NCBI GenBank assembly: GCA_947650365.1
Contig: OX393549.1
Coordinates: 80,526,533-80,590,532 of the forward strand
Direction of reading: 5' to 3'
Origin: Chamaelirium japonicum
Lineage: Eukaryota; Streptophyta; Magnoliopsida; Liliales; Melanthiaceae
Length of the DNA stretch: 64,000 nucleotides
Positions 13,654-28,109 of this stretch are shown here, piece after piece (position 1 is the first letter of the stretch; every line of letters begins with the position of its first letter). A program made the translations under genes and the position numbers. The notes beneath the pieces are model-generated. The model did no database searches. It had not been told where the DNA came from and saw only the letters and a program-made list of their open reading frames with translations.

Positions 13654-14669
13654 TGATGTAGGCGTGCATTGTTGAATGGAGATAGATGAAGGCGGTATTT
13701 TTTTTTTTTTTTTTTTGTATTTTCTTTGTAAAGGAATAACTAGTGATATGAGATCACCGAGAGAGACAGACGAATAAGAGAGAGTGATGATTGAGGCTAG
13801 AAATAGAGAAAAAAGCATAAATTAGAAGCACAAACGAGGCCTGGAATCTATCAGATCGAGAGGAGAAAGGGAAGAGAAACCCAAGTCCATGGGCAAAACG
13901 GCAATTGCCATCATTCATTCATCATAATTTTCTCTTTCAATAGTTACAAATGGGGGGCCTTAAATAGGCTAAAAGAAAAGACAAAAATGGCAAAAAATTT
14001 TAAACCCAATAATTATCCTAACAACTTGTCTAAAAATAAAAATCTCAAATCTTAAAGATATCCTAAGATATATCATGCCTTAATATCCATCTATATAACA
14101 AGGGACGTCGGTTCTATGCTGACTAGACAAATCGGAACAAAAAGGCTGACTAGGACAAGCTGATTGGACAAAAATGACCGAATAGATCTAACCATTCGTT
14201 CAAAAATCAATGCACGATCTCTCCTTGGTTTCAAACCCCAACCCATTTAAACTGCACTAAACCCCTAAAATCCCGACCCATTGAAACTGTATTAAACCTG
14301 ACCGTTCATTTCGTGATCGTTGTTCGCATCTATGGCTATAAACCCTCATGCTGAAATTTCAGCCGCTCCAAACCATCGGGTCGATCTCGAGGAATCCGTT
14401 TGAACAGAGACAGTTGTGATTGATCGATTATAGGGGTAGGGGGAGTTGGTCGCGTTGAAGGCGCTAGCTTCGTGCCAATCGACACGGGCGAGGAAATGGG
14501 TGTCTCTATGAACGCCGGCGTTGTCGTCGAAAGTGTTTTTGTTACTGAAGGCATTTAGGTGTGTTTCCGCCGAAGGCGGGCCGCTGCAATGCCGACAGGC
14601 ACGAGCATGCACTAGTCCATGATAGGCTAGGATGGAGCAACGGGCATGGGCCCAAGTTGGATCACATCA
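13654..14669 (-). repeat. 5' LTR of the small LTR element, split by a Helitron
   Basis: Without the 526-bp insertion at 14090-14615 this LTR is 490 bp and aligns to 11556-12075 along its length, including the caagtccatgggcaaaacg and ctaagatata blocks. A T-run near 13689-13708 and a shortened GA tract distinguish it. Confidence 0.8.
14090..14615 (+). mobile_element. Non-autonomous Helitron (526 bp) with in-window empty site
   Basis: Begins TCTATATAAC and ends CACTAG, inserted between A (14089) and T (14616), the Helitron target rule. A short hairpin (TGCCGACAGGCA, 14590-14601) sits 14 bases before the 3' end. The paralogous LTR at 12013-12030 reads straight through the insertion point, giving a natural empty site with no target duplication. 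The 3' 60 bases, including a ccgccttcggcgg-type block, are shared in inverted orientation with the start of the element at 20212. No Rep/helicase coding is present. Confidence 0.85.
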
Positions 14670-15140
14670 CTTTGGATCCGGTTGAAATATGTCGTGGTGT
14701 TCCCGGCCCCTCCTCTAATCGGTGCAGGCTCCTGGTGGTTCAGGGCGACGACGGTCGGGTTCCCGAGACTGATCGGAACAGTGCAGCTCTGATCTTCACT
14801 ATCGGCATTGATAGTGGTTGTGGATCCGGCTGGTGATCCCTTTTTTGTTTTATTTGTTCTTGATGGTTTGTGTTAGAGCGCCTGTTTGCTCATTTTGTAT
14901 GCCGTGTCTCAATGTCGGAATCCGCCGGCTAGTGTGAACGCCGGAGAGGCGTTGCTGATGTTTTCCCGCCAATTGACGGTTTGTGGTTGTCTCGCCGTTT
15001 GGCGGTCTGTGTGTGTTTCCCTTGGCTGGCGGGCTATATATTTATTCCTGTTGGTGGGCGGTCTATCTTATGCTGCGTCGACATATCGCACCTCCTGGTG
15101 GTCTGTTTGTGGCTTCCCCCCTTCGATGAACAAAAAAAAA

Positions 15141-16100
15141 AACAGAAAATGACCTTCTATTCATTTTACCACGAAAATATCTACCGACCTCCGAATAGAC
15201 GCAACATGATCAAGTGAACCATAATTTTTTTAAACCGATAGCTCGAATCTTGTCCACCCATTTCTCATCAGAAGGCTGCACGTTGCTAGTAAATTATAGG
15301 AAAAAAGTATATATGTCCCTTTGTACGAGCTTGAGCTATCAAACGATCCGTTGACATTGGCCCTCCATCTTTGCCCATAAAAAACCTGTGTGCATGTTGA
15401 GGATACATGTACTCTCGTGTATATACAAGCACAAGGCACGTACTATTATGCACAACTAGAGACATACACACATGTTGTGCACGTGTGAATGTGAAGACGA
15501 TGATGAAATTTTTGTTTGGAAAAGAGGATGACATAAATTTTTTTTTTTGGGGGGGAAAAGAGGACGGCGAAAGTTGGAGCATCGATCGAACAAAGATCGT
15601 GGGTGGTTATCTACTATTAACCTTGTTTGGTTCAAATTAGAGATCCAAAAAGGATTAACCATGTTTGGTTCAAATGTTTATCTCCAAGGACTCCCAAAAG
15701 GAGCTCCTTTGCCAGAATAGGAAGCTAGCTAGACCCCCATATTTTCTTATTTGGCTTGCTAAATGTGGCGAGTGGCGTCCCTCGCTATCTTATGGGCTCA
15801 GCACACACAATTAGCAAACTAATACTTCAAACGTTTCCAAGATTTGTAAAAAGATATTAAAAATTCAAATGACTCTTTATCGCAGGGCGCCCCTAGGAGT
15901 TGGGTTGAAAAAGTGACTCTCTCTCTTGGTGGAAAGATGATGTAGCTCCCTATAATAGGGAGTGGCTTGAGGAGTCCCTTAGAGATGCTCTAGTTAGTGC
16001 AAATACGAGAAAGCCAAGCATCTCCAACAGACTCCGATATATCTCTCCCTTCTGGCCTGTAGCAACTTTTATATGGAGCCACATGCCTGTAACCCACTCA
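15141..16100. other. Accessory DNA, no supported gene
   Basis: Contains repeated 'ccttgtttggttcaaat' type words (15625-15680) and short MITE-like ends such as 'catctccaacag' at about 16018 facing 'gagatgctctag' at about 15983, typical of Tourist remnants. No coding signal. Confidence 0.35.
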
Positions 16101-18180
16101 CTAGAACAAATTTAAAAGTATTGCATGTGATATGGTCTAGAGTTTGTAAACATTTGGTTTATCAATAAAACGTTGATAATATAATTATAATTACTATATG
16201 GTACGTGTATTAATACATACGTGTTCTACTCATAGAACAATGAGCCTTGGCGACATAGTAGTTCACTTGAGTGGAGGCTCTGTAAACTGGTACTACATGA
16301 GCCTAAATCATTCGCAGCTCTGATTGGGTTGGTTGCCCTATCAGGACAAGCTAATGGGATGACATTCTATAGCATGGGTGCCTCCGCCCACCATGGTCAT
16401 TACCAGGTATGCATAGTGTCTGTAACCGAATGGAACCAACATAGTGCACATATAGTGAACAGATCTTGCTGCACTAAGCCATGTTTCTGCTTAGGGTAAA
16501 TAGTTCTTAACCCTAAGGAACCGTGATCGGTGGACTAACCTGTTACGTGTAACTTTGGTGCACCAACATGTGAGGGATCCACCCGTGACCCAATACCACG
16601 GTGTGCTGGGTTGTTTGACTAGGCCAGGTTGCATCGGTAAGCTACTCCTGTAGGCCATTCGGCCACATCCCTATCAGATGGTGTGTTCTTTGGTCTAACA
16701 TACACCTTACTAAACCCAGGCTTGGTGGTTAATAGTCTGACTGTTGACTAGATATGGTTGCTTGACCAAAGCAACCAGAGGTACATTGTGATAAGTTAGC
16801 CTGGATGGAACCTAGTCAGATAATCACTCAAGTTTGACGGTACTCTCCACCGCTCGAGTTGAGTCTTGACACCAGCCAAATGAAGGGATGTATGACCAAT
16901 ACTAAGTGGAGAACAAGATACCCTAGAGCGAATAATAAGTCTGCAAGAATTGGAATATAGCCTGCGTCGCACTCTGGGTGGCTACGCAGGTTAACCGAGA
17001 CTTAAAAATTTGACGGAACACTTGGGTAGTGTGTCAATCAAGTACAGTTGGAAGCAATGAACCCCAGTCCCTGAAGGCTCCGTACCTTATCCATACTTAT
17101 ACGAACTTGTTACTTTTTCTAACTTATTAGAAAGGAAGTTGATTCCTGTAAACTTTAAATATGTGTAGGCTCCATGAGTGCTTGGCATTAGAGAATGGTA
17201 GATGCGTATATTAGTATATCTACTAGGGGCACCTCAGAGTAGTAGAAGATATTCTAAGTGCACCCCATCCCATGTGGATCTCACTCTGTGTATACGCTTA
17301 GCACTAGAGCTAGCATGGTAGAAATAAGCTAGTATGTTTTACTAGGGGCGCTCCACATATTCACTAGGGGCACCCTAGTGAAAAGTGAAATTACTATAGG
17401 CACCCCCTGTAAGTGAGCTCTATGGTGTGTGTGAGGTACCTATAGAGGCTAGGGTTTTCTGCACACCATAGGGGATGGCCATGTGGCATGCAAGCAAGAA
17501 GGGCCGACCACTATAACCTTATGTAAGCTATAGGGGCCAGCCACAACTTGCATGCGCAAGCCTTGGCCGACTACTATGGCTATGTGCATGGATAAAAGTT
17601 GCCGGCCATGTAAAGCACATGGGAATATAGGGAAGCCAATGCAACAACGTGCCTATTATTTAGGGGTATGTGGCCGACCACAAATCTTATACGCTAGGGG
17701 GGCACATGGCTACACTTTAGGGAGGGGGCGGCCACAACTCCTTTGCACAAAGGTTGTGGCCCCAATTTCAGCTTGCCCTCTCCTCTTCTTCTTCCTTTGG
17801 TTTGTGTAAGAGATCGGAGAGGCCCGAATGCTTGAGGCACTCAGACATTAGGCTTTGGGAGTTCATGCTACGTGCAAGATCATGTGAAAAAGGAGGCGTC
17901 ATCTCTCTTGCGAAGCTACTTCATCGATTGCAAGGTACTTCATCCATCACGATGATCTACTTCCATGTGCCGTCGCCATCGATAAAGAAGAAAATTCTTC
18001 ATGGTTAAAAGCTCAGCACGAAGGTATAAAATTATAACACGTAACTCTAGTGGTAATTGAATATGCATACTACTAGTTTGTTCGAATCACTAGATCACTG
18101 TTAGGGTGTTTGTTGATCACGTTTTATTCATGCGCACATGTGTAGATTAGTTTGATGAAAAATTTAATATTAATACACAA
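16100..18180. mobile_element. Probable LTR-retroelement remnant (non-coding)
   Basis: About 2 kb of moderate-GC sequence without ORFs. Its texture is that of the long 3' untranslated region plus LTR of a plant retroelement. A 1-kb part (16200-17150) is followed by a segment with repeated 'ctaggggcacc'-type words (17220-17410) and pyrimidine-rich text near 17780-17800. I could not find a second LTR copy, PBS or TSD, so the class is uncertain. Confidence 0.25.
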
Positions 18181-18549
18181 CACCTATGCTCTTTAGGTCG
18201 CTAAATTCCTCCACTGCTAACCACTAACCAGAGCCATATGAATTATTTCCAATAAAAAGTTTTGTTAAGACAGCATAACCACCGGCCATGATCCAACGAC
18301 CGAAAAAGGCATCAAATCTGGCGGTCCACCAAACCTCACCGAAAAATATGAGCAAATTCGATACGCAACCATCGTCCACCCGGTTGGAAAAGTCATCAAA
18401 TCTGGCGGTCCACAAACCTTGCCAGTATAGGTCGAGCAAATCCGGTGGCGTTTGGCGGCCCACCAACACCATCAGAAAATATCGAGCAAATCCGGCTATC
18501 ATGGTTTAAAAGATATAAAACCATATTCTTTCTTTATTATATCTCATGA

Positions 18550-19117
<568 letters not shown>

Positions 19118-19153
<36 letters not shown>
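19118..19153. repeat. (TA)n microsatellite
   Basis: TA run between the foldback element and the hAT-like element. Confidence 0.9.
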
Positions 19154-20880
<1,727 letters not shown>

Positions 20881-20922
20881 TGGTTCTGTTATTAGGGACC
20901 TCTCACACATTAACCCAAAAAA

Positions 20923-20925
<3 letters not shown>

Positions 20926-20969
<44 letters not shown>
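20926..20969. repeat. (CT)n microsatellite
   Basis: About 22 CT units. Confidence 0.9.
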
Positions 20970-20973
<4 letters not shown>

Positions 20974-21329
20974 GGGTGGTGCGGCTACCGAATGATGCAA
21001 CAAAGGGTGGGCATGGATCCTAAAAACCAGATAGCAACAAAAAAAAAAACATCTAACCTATAAAATATGAGTTCATATGTTTGTTAATCTCCGACAACAT
21101 ATGTTTGATGTATTAGCTTGGAACATATTTTGAGTGATAAAACCTCTCTAAATAAATAATTCCACTTGGTAATTCCACATCCATCATGCCAAGACAATAT
21201 GAAAAATAAGATTTGGAAATGTTTATTTGCCGGTGGAAGGATCTGGTGAAGCCGGTGGAAGGGCTGATGCCTCAAATTGTCTGCATGCAGCAAAAAAAGG
21301 TAAAAACAATGCATCCACAATTCATGAAA

Positions 21330-22290
21330 TATATATTGTACAGCTTTTAGATTGTCTGTATGCAATGTGAAAGCTGTACTAAATATTATGGTACCCAATG
21401 TACAACTTTCAGATTTTAGTACAGCTTTCACATTATTATGGTACCCAATGTACAATCTTTTAATACAGCTTTCACATTGCAATGCACATTATTATGTATG
21501 CAATGTGCAGCTTTCACATTGCAATGTAAAAGATTGGGTAACATCTTTTAGTACTAAAACATCTTTTAGTACATTGCAATGAAAAGTACATTGCATACTA
21601 AAAGATTGGGTATGCAATGTACAGCTTTCACATTGCAATGTACATTATTATGGTACCCAATGTACAGCTTTCACATTGCAATGTACAGCTAATGTGATTT
21701 TAGTACAGCTGTACTAAATATTATGGTACCCAATGTACAGCTTTCAGATTATGGTACCCAATGTAGCATTCTGTAGCTTTCAGATTTTTCTCAGAGTATG
21801 GTTGAGAACATGGTTACTACTATGGTTACTACCCAATGTAGCATTACAGAATGCTACTACTATGGTACCCAATATGAGGCTTTCAGCTTTCACATTGAAT
21901 ACAGACAATTTGAGGCTTACAGAATGCTACTACTATGGTACCCAATGTAGCATTCTGTAGCTTCATCACATTCGGGCATGGCTGCTGTACCGACATTTAG
22001 AATCTACAGGAGAAAGAAAAAGATAAAAAAACAATGCATCCACAATTAAATATAGTATACAGTGAACAATGGCCCAATGGAAGCTACTACTATGGTACCC
22101 AATGTAGCATTCTGCATTCATTCTGTATACAGTGAACAATGGAACAATGGAAGCTACTACAATGGAAGCTACTACAATGGAAGCATAACTATTCATCACA
22201 TTCATTCTGTATACAGTAAACAATGGAAGCATAACTATTCACTGTATTCCATTGTTCCACTGTATTCACTGGAACAATGGAACAATGGAA
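21330..22290. repeat. Mosaic of shuffled short repeat words
   Basis: Nearly 1 kb is built from a handful of words in changing order and orientation: GGTACCCAATGTA, CAGCTTTCACATTGCAATG, TTTTAGTACA, GAATGCTACTACTATGG and GAACAATGGAAGC. It is neither a simple tandem array nor unique DNA. Several adjacent words are inverted copies, so small hairpins are frequent. No coding. Confidence 0.8.
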
Positions 22291-22435
22291 ACATAACTCG
22301 GCCACAATGATGTGAGGAGGCCATAAAGACTTGAAGGGGCCATCAATGACGCCGTCTCTATCAACCTGACCCGACCCGACCCACACCCCACCCAAGGATC
22401 TCTCTCTCAACCCGACCTAACGCTTGAGAGATAGA

Positions 22436-22693
22436 ACTGAAAAAAAACAATGGTAAAACTGAAAAACAAAACAGAGAAGAACCTTGGAGGGTTGAGAGAG
22501 AGAGAGAGAGAACTGGAAAAAAAAACAATGCTGAAACTGAAAACAAAATAAAGAAAACCTTGGAAAAAAAAAGAGAAACAAAACCTTGGGATTTGAAGAG
22601 AGAGAGAAACAGACAACTGAAAAAAAAAATCAAAAAATAACAAAAAAGAAGAGAATCTGCTAAAACTGAAAAAAAAAAACAAAGAACCTTGGG

Positions 22694-22744
<51 letters not shown>

Positions 22745-22880
22745 TAAAAAAAAAACAATGTTGAAACTGAAAAAAGAATAGAGAAAAGCTGAGAAAAAAA
22801 ATCAGAGAAGAACCTTGGGGTTTTAGTTGAAAGAGAGAGAGAGAGGGGGTTCAGTTGAACCTGCTAAAACTGAAAAAAAA
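22436..22880. repeat. Degenerate ~100-bp tandem repeats rich in A and GA
   Basis: Four to five irregular copies of a unit reading AACCTTGGGGG, a (GA)n run, ACTGAAAAAAAA, CAATGTTGAAACTG. The best GA run is at 22699-22741. Poly-A-rich flanks continue to about 23060. Confidence 0.75.
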
Positions 22881-23880
22881 AAAATAATAGAGAAAATCCA
22901 TAGCATTTCGAAAAAAAAATAATAGAGAAACTGGAGTTGTTAATGGCTTGTGTCAGCCTGTTTTCAGAAAAAAACAATGTTGAAACTAAAACTGTGCATT
23001 TCAGAAACTGTTTTCAGAAACAGCTGACAGTTGGGAAAAAAAAATCAAAAGCTGAAAAATGCATTGTTACTGGATCTCTCAACAGCTGACAGTCACATGG
23101 AGTAAGACAAACCGATTTCGATCTTGTGATCATCCAGAAAAAAAGGGCACACCACCCATATGCTCACCATAGAGGGGAGCTTCAGAGAATGTATGAGATC
23201 TTAATACATTCTTTTGATAAATATCGACGCAATATAATAAACATAAGGCATTAATACTTTTGATTCATCAACCACAGCTGCCAGTACCAAAATGCAAAGG
23301 ATGATAAAAACAAAAATTGAGTTCCCCATCTCATGCAATATACCTCTCTGAGGGATTTCTCAAAAAAAAAAAAAAGTGTCAACCAAGATTTTCTATATTA
23401 AAGTTGTACTATTTTTCTGCTAATCCAATAGGTGACTACTACTGCAACAAAGAAAAATTGGATATAGAAGAATAATTGCAAGAGAACAATCAAGCATGAT
23501 AATTGCAAGAGAACTTCTGAATTACCTTCAAAACTCCAATATCACAAACTTAAATAACAATCTATATGAAATAAACATCCAATTCCATAAAATAAAGACT
23601 GCAATCACCGAATATACCAAATGATGCACTTTTTGGCATGCCTCTCAATTACATAGGTATCATAAAAAAAAAAAAAGACAGTTGAGTGCTTAATACATTA
23701 TCATCGGATTCGTTTGAAAGGAAATAAATAAAGGAGAACTATAAGATCATTACACAACAATGGATCAAAGAATTTTAGATCAATTCTACAGAAAACAAAA
23801 GAAGGAAAAACAATTGGGAAAATCGGGTATGAGAGAGAGAGAGAGAGAGTATATCAAAGCCAGAGTAGAGGATATAATGT
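22881..23880. other. AT-rich accessory DNA, no supported gene
   Basis: Many A runs and short GA repeats; nothing recognisable. A short GA run lies at 23831-23848. Confidence 0.35.
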
Positions 23881-26044
23881 GATTTAGTGTATTTGGTTGC
23901 TTGCCGGCCGGGACTTGGTGCGATTCAATGCCTGCACCGCCCCCGCTATCCTATGCATCATCCCAGATCTCGGCAGCCACCCCAAGCCACCTGCACCTCT
24001 TGTTCTTCGTTCCTATCTCTAGTGATCCCCCTAGCCATCTTAGGCATCCCCCCGACGTCCCCCAAGCCACCCCCTCCAGGCATTTTAAGCAAAGAGGAAA
24101 CTTGAGATTATTAAAAAGATAAAAAAAAAACTGAGATTATAAAAAAAACTGAGACTATAACTTACCAAATCCAACTTGAACCCAGTCACAGGGAGAAGCT
24201 CCAAGCCTCAAACCCCAACAGTAATGTTCAAGGTTTTTTCAAAGTTGAAAGTGGGCTTTGAAAAAACATTGAGCATTATGAAATTTTTATTTGCAGATTA
24301 AAAAAAAAACCCACCTGATTCAATGGAGGATGATGAGGATGAGAAGAGACCGCTGGACTGAGATCAGATCAAGAACAAAGATCATATTTGTTTTGGCAAT
24401 TAGAACAGAGATCAGATCGGATCTCACCGAAAAGTCGGACTCCTCTCTCTCTCTCTCTAAAACCCCAATGGAGGATGATGAGGATGAGAAGGGGACGCCG
24501 GACTGAGATCAGATCGAGAACAGAGATCATATCGAAAATTTGGACGGAAACCCAATTTCCGCTCATTAATTCGTTTCCGCGATAATTTTCTGCGCAAAAG
24601 AACAGACCATAAAATACCACCACTGATGTTTAGCGATAGAAATCAGACAAAAAATAAATGAGACTTTTGAACTCACAAAAAAACAGAAATATAAATAAAA
24701 CTACTGAAACCCGATTGTTCACATAATCAAGGATTGGGAATAAAATTAGCAAGGAAATTTTTTTAAAAACTTTTGAGAAAATGGGAGGCGAATTCGAGAA
24801 GGGATCTAGTCTCGTCCGGGAACACGTGTCGATTTGGAGAAGAAGAAAAAGGGGGAGGGAAAATCTGATTTTTACAACTAAAAATCAGATAAATGCATTC
24901 GTCGAAGGTGACCTCGTACCTTTCGGCAGCCACCTTCCTCCTTACAATCTACCCAAGAGTAAACTGCAAACAAACAGAGAGAAGCATGAGATTAAATCAC
25001 TGAATAGGCAAAAACCAACAGAAATTACAAAGATTCAAAGATTTCTCATCGCGCTACCTCAATTGGAGAAACGAACCCCTCAATCACATCTAACCTCAGA
25101 TCGCTCTCATAGGATTCCGATCAACATGAGAGCATCAACCAACCCAAAAAAAAAAACAGAGCATCAAAAACCCAATGAGAGAGAGAGAGCACCAAATGAA
25201 TTTCGAGGGGGGAAAATCAGGAATTTAAAATGACACCCGGTGTCAGTGATCACGAATCCTATGAAATTTTTAATGGAGAGAGAGAGAGAGAGAGAGACCA
25301 TTACCTGTAACATCCATCAGCGGGAGGCCTGTTGCCGTCTTTGATCCTTCTACAGACGTCTCACCTCTCGCGCCAAATCGTCGTTGGGGGGAGCATGGGG
25401 TGCCGGTGTGGTTGTAAGGGGGCGGCGTAGTGTGCCGTTGCCGATGACATCGTCATCACAGGCGGCGGAGACGGGGGAGGTCGCGGTGGCGCCGCGTGGT
25501 CGAGCAGAACATGAGACCGGAGAGGGAGAGGAGAGAAGAGGGGTCCGGGGGGGTTGTGATCACCATAACAGCCGGCAGAGGAGAGGGAGGAGTTTTATTC
25601 GGGGCGAAATCGTGGTTTTGTGGGATCGTGGGTTCGCGAGAGAGATCGTGCCTCAAATCCAGCAGCCCTCCACCCTCAAATCGCGCATGCCCTTCAATCG
25701 CCACAGCCCGCTCATCCCCTGCCCTTCGATCCCGCCGTTCGATTAAGAGAAAGCCGAGAGAGAGGCGAGCGAGAGAGAGAGAGAGAAAGGGCAGTTACAG
25801 ATTTGGGAGGGCTGGCTTTGGGATCGGATCGATCACCTCATCACCCCCTTAAATCCTGCAGCCACGCCCCCATCAAATTCAGAGGGCCCTTCGATCATAC
25901 CACCCCGATCGGTCCCCGCCGTTCAATCGTTCAATTAAAACAAAACCGAGAGAGATAGATAGAGACACGCAGTGAGATCTTGTCCTTTGATTTTCTAACC
26001 GCCTCTTATGTTTGTATCGAACGGCTCTCTTTATCCATTCGTAG

Positions 26045-26050
<6 letters not shown>
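23881..26050 (-). other. Gene-fragment-like region, possible captured 5' exon
   Basis: GC content rises here. On the minus strand the text around 25305-25400 reads like a leader exon ending GATGTTACAG|GTAATGG, a good splice donor at 25303-25304, followed by a GA-rich intron start. Two internal duplications are visible: 24321-24400 against 24467-24535 (GGAGGATGATGAGGATGAGAAG-type unit cut here for length) and 25655-25770 against 25850-25960 (CCGTTCGATT / CCGTTCAATC with flanking CCGAGAGAGA). No protein domain is recognised in any frame. Confidence 0.3.

Positions 26051-26052
<2 letters not shown>

Positions 26053-26132
<80 letters not shown>
26053..26132. repeat. (TA)n microsatellite
   Basis: About 40 TA units abutting the left end of the next element. 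Confidence 0.95.
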
Positions 26133-26135
<3 letters not shown>

Positions 26136-26559
26136 GTGTGCAAAAAACTGGTGGAATCGGAGGACTAAACTGGTCCAGACTATACGGTTCAGTTCCATGT
26201 CCTAAAAGCGTAAAACCGTAGGGACCGGTTCAGTTCCCGATTCAAGGTGTCGGTTACTCAAACTGAACCAAAACCGTTACTGTATATACATCATGGGTCG
26301 GGTGCAATACGGGAGATTCACAGGGTTCCAAATTCGAAAGTATCATCACATTTGTCCAATTTTGGAGGTTCATCAAATGAATTGTTCTGGGCCTCAGGCT
26401 AAATTGGTGGCCTCTTACCCACACAATTTTCCTTGTTTGTAGTGGATTCACACTGCTAACTTGCTCTCTTAGGAGGTTTCCAACAGCATTTCAAATTTCA
26501 AACGCTGCTTCCCAAATTTTCCAATCCCCCATATTTAACCTCTAATTTCTTCTCTTAGG

Positions 26560-27277
26560 GTTAAGGTTTCCTGTTCCTCCCCCTCCTGGCCTCTCCGGAT
26601 GCTGTCGGTGGCTCCGGAGAGGCTAGGCGATCGGATCTAATGGCAGCTGAAGGGTCGAAGCATCCCCCTCTTCCCTCTCCATGTATATAGGGGATCAACT
26701 TCTGCATGGAGTTTTGTGATCGTCATCTCCGGCGGCGTGCAGCTTCTTCCGGCCGGATCGGCATCCTCCTCCCTCGATTCGGGGATTTTTCGGTCAGATC
26801 TATGACATGGTGGTGCATCTGGACCCTAGTCAACTGGTTTCCTCCGTGGGTTTCTCCAGTCCCCCTTGCTCGGTGGGTTCCCGCGGTTTCGAGACGAAGG
26901 TGGCGGTTCCCGGAGGTCGAGGTGGTGTGGCTATCCTTCTTCATCGAGCTGAAGTTGGATCCAGCTAGTTGCTGATTTTTTTGGGTTTCTTTTGTTGTTC
27001 TAGTGTAGTTTCTAGATGTAATTTTGGTTTTCTTTTTTTATTCGTCGGAGTCCGACGAGTTTGTGGTGTTCTCCCGCTAGAGGGAGATGGTGTAGGCGGT
27101 GCTTGTACCCTTCTTGCCACCGGGCTGTCCTGATGTTGTCTCGCCGGAGTGGCATCTCAACCTTTGTGGCTTTGTGATGTTGGGCCAGTGTGTGGTGGTT
27201 GTTGGTTTGCGCCAGCCTATGGTGCCTCCCGGAGGTTCGATTGTGGCCTCCCCCTTAAAATGAACAAAAAAAAAAAC
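26560..27277 (+). mobile_element. Poly-A retroposon copy 2
   Basis: Related to the split copy at 11260-15140. It starts with a gggttaaggtttc leader and ctccggatgctgtcggtgg, and ends CTTAAAATGAAC plus an A run at 27266-27276. It is GC-rich and without a recognisable protein. Confidence 0.5.
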
Positions 27278-27291
27278 CCTCCAAGCTCTAA

Positions 27292-27533
27292 GGGGTTGTT
27301 TGGTTGCCGTGCAAATGATGTGCGTATATCTATTTGCACATGTGACTTGTGCAATTAAAATTTCATGTGTTTAGATGAAATTTTATTTGTACAGTTTATG
27401 TGCAAAAGCTGTACAAATTTAGCAAGTGTGTATCAATTTACACACATCACGCCTCATTAACCAAACAACCCTAAACTATTTAGACATATATTTTTACAAT
27501 CACATGTTAAAATTACAGAAACCAAACAACCCC
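27292..27533. mobile_element. Tourist-like MITE (PIF/Harbinger type)
   Basis: 242 bp with terminal inverted repeats GGGGTTGTTTGGTT and AACCAAACAACCCC, flanked by a perfect 3-bp TAA duplication (27289-27291 and 27534-27536). The TIR and the TWA-type target identify Tourist/PIF-Harbinger MITEs. Confidence 0.85.
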
Positions 27534-27738
27534 TAAGATTACTTCAAAATTACTGACGATTTCTTCATCGAGATCATCAATTTACAAGGGCATGCATCTT
27601 TGTAAACCTACAAACCTTAGAACCGTTGGACCCGAACCGAACATGTTTTGTGTGGCTCGATCTAGTTCAGTTTTGTATGGCCCGGTCCGATTCATCTCTG
27701 AACCGGGCTGAATCGAATTGCGTGCACCCCCAAATGTG

Positions 27739-27762
27739 TATATATATATATATATATATATA
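27739..27762. repeat. (TA)n microsatellite
   Basis: TA run at the right side of the hAT-like element. Confidence 0.9.
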
Positions 27763-28109
27763 CCCGCAGGGATTCTGGTGTCTAGTCAGGAGGGATTGCT
27801 CTTTTATAGGTATGGTTGTTTTTTTTCAACTTAGGCAATTGTGGTAGCAAGGCACCCATAAAAGCATGAGCCAAATTCACAGCCAGATTGACCGTTGCAA
27901 AAGAGGCAAAATGTGGCAGCTCTTGCCAAAAAAAGGTTTTTTGCGACAAATGCAAATGCGGCCACCATATGTGGCGGCAAGACTGTTGTAAAAGCCCATT
28001 AACGATCTTTTTTGACCGTCGAAAAAGGGGATTTCTATTGTAGTAACTACAACAGCTCCGATCACGTTTGTCAAATTTTATGAGTGGATTTTGCTCGTTA
28101 AATTTGACG

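Larger units (their letters stand above)
11556..14669 (-). mobile_element. Small non-autonomous LTR retrotransposon carrying unknown sequence
   Basis: Direct repeats 11556-12075 and 13654-14669 (the latter enlarged by a Helitron) have TG...CA borders. The 5-bp flanks are CTCTG (11551-11555) and CTTTG (14670-14674), a TSD with one change. The element reads on the minus strand: a primer-binding site matching TGGTATCAGAG in 11 of 12 positions (reverse complement of 13639-13651) sits two bases inside the right LTR, and a purine-rich tract (reverse complement of 12076-12095) precedes the left LTR. The 1.6-kb interior has no gag, protease, integrase or RT motifs. It has instead a 164-codon ORF and upstream coding-like sequence that may be a captured host gene. 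Confidence 0.8.
11260..15140 (+). mobile_element. Poly-A retroposon copy 1, interrupted by an LTR element
   Basis: Segments 11260-11555 and 14670-15140 belong together once 11556-14669 is removed. The combined unit of roughly 760 bp starts with a 'ttagggtttc' / CT-rich leader and GC-rich text (ctcttcggacactgtcggcg) and ends GATGAAC followed by an A run near 15128-15140. A related copy lies at 26560-27277, with the same layout and an identical GAACAAAAA end. A 3' poly-A tail without LTRs indicates a LINE-mobilised or LINE-derived retroposon. It encodes nothing recognisable. Confidence 0.5.
26132..27733. mobile_element. hAT-like element with nested retroposon and MITE
   Basis: The ends are imperfect inverted repeats (left AGGGGTGTGCAAAAAA, right on the other strand TTGGGGGTGCACGCAA), with subterminal cggttcagtt / gaaccgggc motifs typical of hAT MITEs. 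Both flanks are (TA)n. The interior is occupied by a retroposon copy (26560-27277) and a Tourist MITE (27292-27533). No transposase. Confidence 0.5.
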
